Source of the DNA: a bacterium
GTDB lineage: Bacteria; Bacillota_I; Bacilli_A; Mycoplasmatales; Mycoplasmoidaceae
Assembly (NCBI GenBank): GCA_017645255.1
Contig: JAGCPI010000022.1
Location: 1-17,265, forward strand
Length of the DNA stretch: 17,265 bases
Direction: 5' to 3'
In this document: in pieces, positions 8,754-17,235 of the stretch
Layout of the letters: every line of letters begins with the position of its first letter
Position numbering within the stretch: position 1 is the stretch's first letter
Notes under the pieces: model-generated
What the model saw: only the letters and a program-made list of their open reading frames with translations
Databases searched by the model: none
What the model was told of the DNA's origin: nothing
Translations under genes and position numbers: made by a program

Positions 8754-9473
8754 ATGGATTATTTTTCACAAATTGACGGTACGATTAAACAATTAATTAA
8801 TAATCAGCAAATAAAAGAAGCAATAAATATGATTCAAGAACAATTAAAAGCTTTTGTTCCTGAACCATATTTTTCACAATGAAAAAATACTTTATCTTCC
8901 TTAACAAAGCAATTAAACATCAAGCAAGCAAATGATGAGTTTACTAAATGATATGACAATTTAACTAAAGATGAACTTTTTAATAATTTAGTTAAAAATC
9001 ATCAAGTTGATTTTAATTTCTTGCAATTATATTGAAAGAAATTTCCATTTGATGAAGACCAAGAAGAATTTTTTTGTTATTTATTTAACAGTAAACAAAT
9101 TAATCAACCTGATAAATTTTTGCTTTTTTATTTAGTTGTTTCAAAAATCAATCATTCATTTATTTTTTATAACGAAATTATTGATGTTCATGAACAAGTA
9201 AGCAAGAATACTGTATTAGCTTACCAAAAATACCAAAATCAATTAAGCGAATTATTTGATGAAGCAATTAAAAAAGATGTCACCATCAAACAATGGTGCC
9301 ATCAATGTTTAGATTTAATAATTATCTATTACTTTCCAATTTTTCCCACTACTTATTTAAAAATTACGACAGAGCAATTAGTAGATTTAATTATTAATTA
9401 TGTTAATAATTGTCAAACTAATAATCCTGATGATAAAAGTGTTATTAGCAAAATTATGCAATACTTTCACTAA
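8754..9473 (+). CDS. Mollicute protein resembling DUF3196 (M. pneumoniae MPN330/MG237-like)
   Basis: This 239-aa, mostly alpha-helical, Gln/Asn/Lys-rich protein has UGA-encoded Trp in the first half (8880, 8949, 9033). The opening, with paired helices (IKQLINNQQIKEAINMIQEQL, about 11-31) followed by FVPEPYFSQW, matches the pattern of mollicute DUF3196 proteins: a helix hairpin, then a P-x-P and an aromatic. That family is of unknown function. There is no signal peptide or membrane helix, so it should be cytoplasmic. It starts 5 bases after the ntdP stop and is probably translationally coupled. Its stop codon overlaps the end of trmB on the other strand. In M. genitalium the homologue lies only a few genes from nadD-yqeK, which fits this neighbourhood. 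Family assignment is moderate; no function is claimed. Confidence 0.7.
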
Positions 9474-9490
9474 TAGTGCTTATTAGTTTT
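9469..9490 (+). terminator. Weak hairpin at the convergent gene ends
   Basis: A 7-bp stem (ACTAATA 9469-9475 with TATTAGT 9481-9487) and a 5-base loop are followed by TTT on the plus strand. It lies over the overlapping stop codons of the DUF3196-like gene and trmB. It is short and AT-rich, so it is at best a weak terminator for the plus-strand operon. There is no T-run on the minus side. Confidence 0.25.
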
Positions 9491-10147
9491 AATAATAGCC
9501 TTGTGAATTGGAACATTTTGCACAATGAATTTTTCTTCGTATTCGGTTTTAATATTTTCTTGATTTACTGCCAAATCAATTTCTTGGTATAAATCATTGG
9601 TTTCATATTCAATGGTTCAATTTGAATCAGTTTTAATTGTTTGCATGCTATAGTCAAAAAACAAGGCATTATCAGTTTTTAAGATTATCTTCCCAAATGG
9701 TTTTAAGATTAAATAATATTGTCTTAAAAAGAATGGGGAAGTTAATCTTCTTTTTGTGTGGTGCTTTTTTGGTCATGGATCACTAAAGTTCAAGAAGATT
9801 TCATCTACTTCATTATCATCAAAAATAAATTCAATATTTTTCGCATCCCCCAAAATAAACTTTAAATTATTGATTGCATACCCTTGATCAACAATACTTT
9901 GTGCTTGCCGCACCGCTTTGAGAAGGATGGTTGCATCTTTTTCAATAGCAATGAAATCATATTGGGGATATTTTAAAGCTTGGTTGATAATAAATTGCCC
10001 TTTTCCGCACCCAATTTCTAATTTTAAAGGATGGTTATTGTTATAAAACCACTTTCATTTTCCATGTTTTTGTTCACAATCGTTAATGAATAAATTTGGA
10101 TATTGCAGTAATAAATTTTCTGCATCTTTATTATGACGTACGCGCAT
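9470..10147 (-). CDS. trmB: tRNA (guanine-N7-)-methyltransferase TrmB
   Basis: This 225-aa protein makes 7-methylguanosine at position 46 of tRNA variable loops, using S-adenosylmethionine. It shows the SAM-binding loop LEIGCGKGQFI (43-53), the acidic ribose-binding IAIEKD (66-71), the signature FSDPWPKKHHTKRRL (121-135), whose Trp is UGA-encoded, the DNALFF segment and a C-terminal TEYEEKF motif. Length fits the family. The start overlaps nothing: it lies 3 bases after the ispH stop on the same strand, so the two are almost certainly one transcript, and its weak AAAGAAA ribosome site lies within the ispH end. The TAG stop (9472-9470) overlaps the convergent gene by 4 bases. The identification is firm. 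Confidence 0.93.
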
Positions 10148-10150
10148 AAG

Positions 10151-11047
10151 TTATATTTCTTTTACTATTTTATTAATGGCATCAACAATATCTTTAATGT
10201 CATCTTTAGGACTACTAGTACCCGCAGTAATTGCTACCTTCTTCTTGTTAATGAACCACTTTGAATCTAATTCAGTAGCTTTTAAAACCAAGTGACTTTC
10301 TACGTTTTTAGTTTTGCCTAAATAACATAATTGGTTTGAATTATTACTTGCTTTATCACCAACAACAATCAATAAATCGACATCACTTGGCATGTTTAAC
10401 ACTGCTTTTTGTCGGTTCGTAGTAGCATCACATATTTCGTTATCAAAAACAATATTATGATAATGTGCTTGTAAATATTGTTGAATATTTAAATAATCAT
10501 ATAAGGCAATGGTCGTTTGGTTTAATAAGTAATATTGTTGATTTTCATCTAGCTTTAAATTAACTAATTTACTAGGATCTTTGTATTCATCTACATCAAT
10601 AAAAATAATGTTGGGATTAATCGCTAAAGTAGCAATTGATTCAGGGTGATTCTTCTTGCCAATGTAAATAATGTGATAATGATTAATATTTGCATGAATT
10701 AAATCATGAATTTTTCTTACGTATTTACATGTTGCATCAATGACAATAAATCCTTTTTGTTTAGCAAGTGCAATCACTTTATCATCAGTGCCATGAGCAC
10801 TAAACACTACCACGGCATTATCGTCATTTAATTCTTGGATTAATTGCATGCGTGATTGTTTTGTATCATCAAGAAAAATAACCCCTTGCTTCATAAAAGT
10901 GTTGACAACACTTCAATTATGCACAATTCAACCTACGCAATAAATGTGCTTGGTTGGATAGTCATTAATTGCTTGTTGCAGCACGTTAATTGCATTCATA
11001 ACTCCTTGACAAAAGCCCCGGGGTGTTAATTTAATTACTTGTACCAT
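10151..11047 (-). CDS. ispH: 4-hydroxy-3-methylbut-2-enyl diphosphate reductase IspH (LytB)
   Basis: This 298-aa enzyme catalyses the last step of the non-mevalonate isoprenoid pathway, reducing HMBPP to IPP and DMAPP at a [4Fe-4S] cluster. The three cluster cysteines are present: C13 (PRGFCQG), C107 (DATCKYV) and C206 (NEICDAT). So are H43 (IVHN), H85 (SAHGT), H134 and E136 (NHPES), the QTT at 177-179 and AGTSSP at 275-280. The family's SSN substrate motif reads SNN (234-236) here. Two UGA codons near residues 40 and 45 encode Trp. The frame stays open upstream to 11173, but the ATG at 11047 places PRGFC at the usual distance from the start. No Shine-Dalgarno precedes it (only AAAGGG far upstream). 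A Fur/PerR-like palindrome lies 144 bases upstream. No other pathway enzyme is in the window. Confidence 0.93.
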
Positions 11048-11190
11048 CGTGTTAATATATTTAATAAATTTTATTATTTTTTTCCCTTTAACAAAAATCT
11101 TTTCAAAACATGTTAGGAAGGCAAATAAAAAATATAATATTAACATATTATTTAAGAAAAAATTGGGCAGCATAATTGCTTAAATATTTC

Positions 11191-11209
11191 GTTAATAATG
11201 ATTATTAAC
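11191..11209. promoter_or_regulatory. Perfect 19-bp palindrome, Fur/PerR-like box, between ispH and nadD
   Basis: GTTAATAAT-G-ATTATTAAC is a perfect 9-1-9 palindrome. Its central 15 bases match both the PerR box (TTATAATNATTATAA) and the B. subtilis Fur 7-1-7 box (TGATAATNATTATCA) at 12 of 14 defined positions. It ends 13 bases before a TATAAT at 11223-11228 that faces nadD, so a bound protein would cover the -35 region. It is also in the upstream region of the Fe-S enzyme gene ispH. The palindrome is direct observation; the regulator is inference. Confidence 0.5.
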
Positions 11210-11222
11210 TGCTGCAATTTTT

Positions 11223-11228
11223 TATAAT
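11223..11228 (+). promoter_or_regulatory. -10 element (TATAAT) of the nadD-pyrG-hisS series
   Basis: This is a perfect TATAAT 34 bases before the nadD ATG, with no good -35 at the right distance. Mollicute promoters often lack one. The nadD ribosome binding site GAAGGAG follows, 6 bases before the ATG at 11263. Confidence 0.45.
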
Positions 11229-11262
11229 TTAATGTTATTTTTGTTTTGATGAAGGAGTAATC

Positions 11263-12336
11263 ATGAAAATAGTTAACTTTGCTGGCAGTTTTGATCCCAT
11301 TCATAATGGACATTTAGAAATGATTAAACTAGCCTTTAATGATATTCAACCAGATTTATTTTATGTCACCCCCATTTTTCGTAGTTTTACCAAAACTTAT
11401 TCCACTACGTATAACGACCGGGCCCACATGATTGAATTAGCATTAAAAACGTTACACAACGATAAGATTAAGATTAATTATTGCGAACAAGATATTCCAG
11501 AAGGATACAGTGGTTATAAGCACATTAATGATTTAAAGAATTATACGCATGCTGAAGAACTTTATATTGTCATTGGAGCAGACCATTTAGCTGATTTAAG
11601 TACGTGAGATGAAATTGATTGATTAGTAAAAAACGTTAAATTCTATGTGTTTGCACGAAGGAACTTACCAATTAATCCGTTTGCCCAAAAATTAATTGAC
11701 GAAGGACGAATGATCTTTAATTACGATTTTGATTTCGAAGTAGGATCATATGCCCAACGAGTAGTCCCATCATTCTTGAATGATGATGTAATTAACTATA
11801 TTAATGAAAATGGTTTATATGCTTTTCAACGATTGCAATCAAAAATGCGTAATGACCGAATTGCCCACAGTTTTAGAGTAGCAGAATTATGCAAGGAATA
11901 TGCAAACATCTATGACCCAAAACTAAGTAAACAAGCATATGTAGCTGGTTTGTTTCATGACTGATGCAAGGAAAGCACGGATGAAATGATTAAGATCTGA
12001 ATGAAATTAAGTCCTTATCAATCATACATGAGCATGTTCACAAGAATCAATAACTTACATGGTCCTGCGGCTGCAGTAGTGTTGCAAACGCAATTATTCT
12101 TTAAAGATGAATTAGTTTTGCATGCGATCGCTAATCATACTTATCCATTTGATAATAAAACTACGTTGTTAGATAAGATTTTATATTGTGCTGATAAACT
12201 TGAACCAGCCCGCACAGATGCTGATTTAGCAAATATTGAACATTACCGTCAATTAGCAAAAACTAATCTTAACCAAACTTACCAAGAAATCTTAACTTAT
12301 CAAAAAAATAAATTTGCTCATTTATTAAATAAATAG
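11263..12336 (+). CDS. nadD: Nicotinate-nucleotide adenylyltransferase NadD fused to YqeK-type HD hydrolase
   Basis: This 357-aa protein has an N-terminal half (1-188) that is the NadD nucleotidyltransferase, joining nicotinate mononucleotide and ATP to deamido-NAD. GSFDPIHNGH is at 8-17, followed by YVTPIFRS, VIGADHL and FARRNLP at about 130-136. The usual SSTxIR motif appears replaced by GSYAQR (160-165), while the terminal V-x-x-YI-x-x-N-x-LY pattern is kept. The C-terminal half (about 190-357) is an HD-domain protein like YqeK, a diadenosine tetraphosphate hydrolase: H202 in RIAHS, GLFHD at 229-233, NHTYPF, and ILYCADKLEPAR as the second metal Asp region. Three UGA codons in the frame (11608, 11623, 11962) and another at 11998 encode Trp. 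In many Firmicutes nadD and yqeK are adjacent genes; the fused form is known from M. genitalium MG240. GAAGGAG supports the start. Confidence 0.9.
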
Positions 12337-12371
12337 CCAACCAACAATAAAACATAAAGGAATCAAGAATT

Positions 12372-14087
12372 ATGGAAAATAATAATAAGTTATATAAAGA
12401 TACGCACATCATTGTCATCACGGGAGGAGTTTTTTCGAGTTTAGGAAAAGGAATTACTGCTTCGAGTGTGGGATGCTTACTAAATAACTTGGGTTATAAA
12501 GTAATAAATTTGAAGTTCGACCCATATGTCAATGTGGACCCGGGTACCATGAGTCCATTGCAACACGGGGAAGTATTTGTAACGCACGATGGGGGTGAAA
12601 CTGACCTTGATTTAGGTAATTACGAACGGTTTTTAAATGTTGATTTAAATAAGATTTCCAATTTAACAACTGGAACTGTATACCAAAACGTGATTAAAAA
12701 GGAACGCAATGGTGATTACTTAGGCAAAACGGTGCAAATTATTCCGCACATTACGAATGAAATTATGCACCGGGTCGATGAAATTAGTCAAATGTACCAA
12801 CCAGATTTCATTATTGTTGAAATTGGTGGTACAGTAGGTGATATTGAATCAATTCCCTTTATTGAAGCCATGCGGCAAATGGGACGTACTTACAAAGACC
12901 GGGTGCTATACATGCACTGTGTCCCAGTGATTAAATTATTAACTTCCAATGAAACAAAGACAAAGCCACTACAACACAGTGTACGTGAACTAATGCACGC
13001 TGGTATTTCGCCTGATTTCTTGTTAGTAAGAAGCGAAGATGGACTTACCAAAGAAGATAAGGAAAAAATTTATCTAACTACTGGGGTTGATCCACAAGAT
13101 ATTATTGATGTTAAGAACCAAGAATTTATTTATGATTTACCAAGTGATTTGTACAAACAAGGTTTACAAAAATTAATCATTGATAAATTCCACATGGAAA
13201 AGAAAGCTGACCATGCGGCATTTGATAAATGAGAAAACTTCTTAAAGATTATTCACGCACCTGCTAAATACAAAGCAAATATTGCCATTGTTGGTAAATA
13301 TATCTCTAACTCCGATGCTTATTTATCCTTATTTAGTGGTTTAAAGATTTCTGCTTGATACAACCAATGTGATTTAACCATTACCGAAGTTGATGCACGA
13401 AAAATCACTGATCAAAATGTAAACGAATTACTAAAAGGTTACGATGCCATTATTGTTCCAGGGGGCTTTGGTGAAGATGGCATTGAAGGAATGATTAAAG
13501 CCATTAAGTACGCACGTGAAAACCATGTTCCTTATCTAGGAATTTGCTTAGGAATGCAACTTGCATGTATTGAATATGCTCGAGATGTATTAGGATATAA
13601 AAATGCAACTAGTCAAGAATTTGACAAGAATACCTCTTGTCCAATTTTCCATATCATTGCTGGTAAGAGTGCTAATAAGGACCTGGGAGGAACTTTACGT
13701 TTAGGTGATTATTTATGTACCATTAAAGATTCAAACAGTTTAAGTCATGAAATTTACCAAAGCGATCATGTACTTGAACGGCACCGGCACCGCTATGAAT
13801 TTAATAATGATTATAAAAAGCAATTTGAAGATGCAGGTCTAAGATTTAGCGGTATTTATGAAGCCCAAAATTTAGCCGAAATTATTGAATTGCCACAAGA
13901 AGTACACCCATTCTTCTTTGGCACCCAATTCCACCCTGAATTTACTGCAAAAGCACTAAGACCACAACCAATCTTTAGTGAATTAATTAAAGTTTGTGAA
14001 AAACCATTACCTGGTCACGAACAAGAATGACAACAAGGACGCAAACCAGCATGAATCAAGTATTCCAAAAACCACGGGGCACGTTAG
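12372..14087 (+). CDS. pyrG: CTP synthase
   Basis: This 571-aa enzyme converts UTP to CTP with ATP and glutamine. Synthase domain: GGVFSSLGKGI (18-28), KFDPYVNVDPGTMSPLQHGE and IGGTVGDIESIPFIEA. Glutaminase domain: PGGFGEDGIEG (the family usually has FGxRG), YLGICLGMQ with nucleophile C392, and FHPEF with H521 and E523. Trp residues at 13230, 13357, 14028 and 14052 are UGA-encoded. AAGGAA lies ahead of the ATG, 35 bases after the nadD stop. The C-terminal tail, after the glutaminase core, is encoded by DNA that overlaps the first 37 bases of hisS in another frame; it may be a coupling device rather than a functional tail. Confidence 0.96.
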
Positions 14088-15334
14088 ATTGATACGGCAC
14101 GAAATTAAATAATTTAAAGAGAATTGAACAAGCCATTAAGCAACTAGCTAGTTGCTATGGTTATAGTGAAATTCGTACTCCCATCTTTGAACACACGGAA
14201 GTTTTTATTCGCAGTGTGGGTGAAACTAGTGACATTGTCACGAAAGAAATTTATAACTTCGATGACAAAGGGGGACGGAATATTACCTTGCGTCCCGAAG
14301 GCACGGCAGGGGTAATTAGAGCGGTTAATGAAGATAAGTTATTACAAAAAATTAACTTTCCATTGCGCTTATATTACACCGGTCCAATCTTTCGTTATGA
14401 ACGACCCCAAAGTGGCCGCGCTCGGCAATTTCACCAATTTGGCTTTGAAATCTTAAACACAAAAAGTAATGTTGATGATTTAGATGTTTTATTACTTGCT
14501 TATGATATTGTTAAACACTTGCAATTAAACAAGTACCACGTGGAATTAAATTGCATTGGTTCAATTGAAACCCGTCGGAAGTGAATCAAAGCATTGCAAG
14601 ATTATTTTCAAGATTACGTTGATCAATTAAGTGAAGATTCAAAAAAACGCTTACCAATTAATCCATTACGTATTTTAGATGATAAGGAAGATGGTAAAAA
14701 AGACTTTGTCAAAAATGCTCCTTCCATTACGTCATTTTTAAGTGACCAAGAAAAAAGTAGTTTTGCTAAATTAACTACAGTGCTTACTAATTTACAAGTT
14801 CCTTACGTAATTAATTATGGACTAGTTAGAGGTTTAGATTATTACACTGATTTGGTGTTTGAATTTGTATCAGATCTTGAAGAATTAAAAGGCCAATCAA
14901 CATTTTGCGGAGGAGGCAGATACAATAACCTCATCGCCGAATTGGGAGGTATTGACGCCCAAGGAGTTGGTTTTGCATTTGGACTTGAACGATTATTGAT
15001 TCAATACCAAGTTGAACATCACTTGAGTGATGAAGGATTTAGTAATGATAGTGATGTTTGTATCATTAACCTTGGCAATGATCCATTTGCCATTGAAGCA
15101 TTCGTACATGAATTAAGAAGTAAGCACCTCAAAGTTGTATATGAACCAAGCATCAATAAATTAAATCAAGGATTTAAATTTGCTGAATTATTTCATGCAA
15201 AACTTGTTTTCATTATTGGTCAAAAAGAATGAACTAATCACCAAATTACCGTAAAGAATCAACAAGATTTTAACCAACAAACAATCAATTTAAGTGATTT
15301 AGATACCTTTCTAATTAAGAGTAAACTAATATAA
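14051..15334 (+). CDS. hisS: Histidyl-tRNA synthetase
   Basis: This 427-aa class II aminoacyl-tRNA synthetase charges tRNA-His. Motif 1 region: RTPIFEHTEVF. Motif 2: FRYERPQSGRARQFHQFG (about 114-131). HisA signatures: LVRGLDYYT (257-265) and CGGGRYNNL (286-294). Motif 3: GVGFAFGLERL (305-315). The C-terminal anticodon-binding domain starts at about 340. The family's usual length is 420-430. Four UGA codons encode Trp. The chosen ATG, with AAGGA 12 bases upstream, begins MNQVFQKPRGTLDWYG, matching the family's conserved KPRGTxDxxP-like opening, so the start within the pyrG end is credible. Confidence 0.96.
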
Positions 15335-15337
15335 AAC

Positions 15338-16729
15338 ATGCAAGATATTATTGCTAAGCAACTAGCATTACACCAAAAATTTTTTGCTTCCCAAAGCACT
15401 TTTGATGTTGAACAACGACTTAGTTGACTAAGAACTTTTAAGCAAGCTATTCAAGAAAACCAAACTGAATTATTAAAAGCATTACAGCAAGATTTAAACC
15501 GCAGTATTGCCATTGGTTTTCTAACTGAAGTGGAAATTGTTTATCACGAACTAGATACTTTTATTAAGCATTTAAAGCACTGAAGCAAAGATAGTTACAT
15601 TCCCCCTGTCCTTTTACTTTTTCATAAAAAAGCCCGCATTATTCATTCTCCGCACGGAATTGTTTATTTAATTGTGCCCTTTAATTTTCCAATCCTGTTA
15701 AGTTTGCAACCATTAGTGGGTGCGATTGGATGTGGAAACGTAACAGTGCTAAAAATGCCAACGTTAACTCCTAACGTTAATAAAGTAATCAGAAAAATTC
15801 TTAGTTATTTACCAAACGAATTAGTGTCAGTATTACCCGATAATTTAACGAGTGATGATCGGCATGATTTAAATTATTATCCATGAGATTTTATTTTCTT
15901 CACGGGATCAAAAGCAACCGCAGCAAAAATTTACAGTTGTCAATACAATCGATTTATCCCCACTGTATTTGAATTAGGGGGTAAATCACCAATGATTGTT
16001 GATGATACATGTGATTTAAAGTTAGCAGTTAAAAAATACTTAAACACTAAATTAATTAATGCTGGACAAATTTGTGTGGCAGCTGATTATTTAATTTTGA
16101 AGCAAACCATTGTTGAATCATTTACTAAATTACTAGTTGATACTTATCACCAAGAATACCAAAATAGCAGCATTTATACGGGGAAATTAATCAGTCAAAA
16201 AAAGATTGATGAAGTGCAACATTGAATTGATGAACAACATCAATCTGATTTCATTTTGTTAGATTACCATACAGTTGATAATAAAAAGCAATTGCAATTT
16301 TGTTTTATTCCGTTTAGTAAGTGTCAAGATCAAGCTTACCTTGATAATGAATTATTTAGTCCAGTTGGTTATTATCAAACTTACCAAGATCAAACTGATT
16401 TAATTAAGATTATTAAAGCGCACGACAATCCATTAGTGTTATATTGTTTTAGCAAAGACCAAAATTTAATTAATTTTTGCAAACATTATTTTGCTAGCGG
16501 AGCGATTGTAGTAAATGATACGTTAATCCACGTTTTTCATGGTAATTTACCCTTTGGGGGAGTGAAAGACAGTGGACTTGGTAAATATCACGGAAAATAT
16601 AGTTTTCTTACTTTTAGTCACAATGAACCATATTTATGCTCGAAATGATATGGAGATAAAATCATTGACGAAAATAAATTGTTTGATGAAAACTTCTTCA
16701 TCACAAAACATTTAATGAATAAAAAATAA
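15338..16729 (+). CDS. Class 3 (ALDH3-type) aldehyde dehydrogenase
   Basis: This 463-aa NAD(P)-dependent enzyme oxidises an aldehyde to its carboxylate. It shows PFNFPI (114-119, usually PWNYP), FFTGS (187-191) at the cofactor site, FELGGKSP with general base E212, NAGQICVAADYL with nucleophile C246, ELFSPV in the E-x-F-x-P position, and the ALDH3 C-terminal signature PFGGVKDSGLGKYHGKYSF. All catalytic residues are present and the length fits ALDH3. Trp codons at 15425, 15581, 15884, 16223 and 16647 are UGA. It begins 3 bases after hisS with no ribosome binding site of its own, so translation is probably coupled. The substrate cannot be told: detoxification of lipid- or sugar-derived aldehydes is plausible. 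The short C-terminus carries no clear membrane helix. Such enzymes are not part of the usual minimal mollicute set. Confidence 0.92.
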
Positions 16730-16765
16730 CTATTTTATTTTTTAATTAATTAAATAAAAATATAG

Positions 16766-16771
16766 TATAAT
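16766..16771 (+). promoter_or_regulatory. -10 element (TATAAT) of the tRNA cluster
   Basis: This is a perfect TATAAT 23 bases before the first tRNA, in the 65-base gap after the aldehyde dehydrogenase gene. The -35 region is only AT-rich (TAATTA), with no clear hexamer. Confidence 0.5.
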
Positions 16772-16794
16772 ATTAACATAATTTGAAAATGAAT

Positions 16795-16869
16795 GGTGCC
16801 TTAGCCAAGCGGTAAGGTCTGGAGCTGCAACCTCCATATTCGTTGGTTCGAATCCGACAGGCACCTCCA
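16795..16869 (+). tRNA. trnC: tRNA-Cys (anticodon GCA)
   Basis: This 75-nt cloverleaf has a fully paired GGTGCCT/AGGCACC acceptor stem, anticodon loop CTGCAAC on a GGAG/CTCC stem, TTCGAAT T-loop, discriminator T and an encoded CCA. It is first in the cluster. Confidence 0.96.
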
Positions 16870-16876
16870 TTTTTTT

Positions 16877-16953
16877 CGGGATGTTGCACAGCTTGGTAGT
16901 GCACTTGGTTTGGGACCAAGGGGTCGCAGGTTCAAATCCTGTCATCCCGACCA
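16877..16953 (+). tRNA. trnP: tRNA-Pro (anticodon TGG)
   Basis: This 77-nt cloverleaf has acceptor CGGGATG/CATCCCG, anticodon stem CTTGG/CCAAG with loop TTTGGGA, TTCAAAT T-loop, discriminator A and an encoded CCA. A UGG anticodon would serve all Pro codons in a mollicute. Confidence 0.96.
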
Positions 16954-16981
16954 TAAATTTAGCAAGGTAACTCTTGCTTCT

Positions 16982-17058
16982 GGCTGGGTATCTCAGTTGG
17001 CTAGAGAGCACGGTTCATACCCGTGATGTCGTGAGTTCGACCCTCACCCCAGCCACCA
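16982..17058 (+). tRNA. trnM: tRNA-Met, elongator (anticodon CAT)
   Basis: This 77-nt cloverleaf has GGCTGGG/CCCAGCC acceptor, anticodon arm CACGG-TTCATAC-CCGTG and an encoded CCA. Position 1-72 is paired and the three G-C pairs of initiators are absent from the anticodon stem, so it is not fMet. The anticodon arm resembles B. subtilis elongator Met. Confidence 0.88.
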
Positions 17059-17063
17059 TAAGA

Positions 17064-17140
17064 GGAGCCATAGCTCAATTGGTTAGAGCCTCCGACCCAT
17101 AATCGGATGGTTGCAGGTTCAAGTCCTGCTAGCTCCACCA
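17064..17140 (+). tRNA. trnI: tRNA-Ile2 (CAT anticodon, to be read as lysidine-AU)
   Basis: This 77-nt cloverleaf has anticodon arm TCCGA-CCCATAA-TCGGA and an encoded CCA. Its place after elongator Met and before Ser matches the Met-Ile-Ser order of Bacillus and M. capricolum tRNA clusters, and its D-arm resembles B. subtilis Ile2. It would need TilS to convert C34 to lysidine and read AUA. The acceptor stem has one mismatch (C6 with A67). An alternative is a second Met tRNA. Confidence 0.75.
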
Positions 17141-17144
17141 ATTT

Positions 17145-17235
17145 GGAGACTTACCCAAGTGGCCGAAGGGATCAGTCTTGAAAACTGACAGGAGCAGCAA
17201 TGCTCGCGAGGGTTCAAATCCCCCAGTCTCCGCCA
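17145..17235 (+). tRNA. trnS: tRNA-Ser (anticodon TGA)
   Basis: This 91-nt class II tRNA has acceptor GGAGACT/AGTCTCC, anticodon loop CTTGAAA, a long variable arm with a GAGCA/TGCTC stem, discriminator G and an encoded CCA. The T-stem holds one A-C mismatch (GAGGG/CCCCC). Confidence 0.95.

Noticed and set aside
11129..11140. TATAAT-like AATATAATATT between ispH and nadD as a plus-strand promoter
   Set aside because: It is 125 bases from nadD with no matching -35. A closer TATAAT at 11223 exists, and such strings are expected by chance in AT-rich spacers.
11048..11173. Longer IspH start with a hydrophobic N-terminal extension
   Set aside because: IspH normally starts about 10 residues before PRGFC. 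The extra stretch is AT-driven low complexity with no ribosome binding site at its start.
16742..17011. 89-aa minus-strand frame containing GFEPATPWSQ and GFEPTN
   Set aside because: This is the reverse complement of the tRNA-Cys, Pro and Met genes. The peptide is a well-known false annotation caused by antisense tRNA T-arms.
16982..17140. Initiator tRNA-fMet as one of the two CAT tRNAs
   Set aside because: Neither has an unpaired 1-72 position nor the GGG/CCC anticodon stem of initiators; their order and arms fit elongator Met and Ile2.
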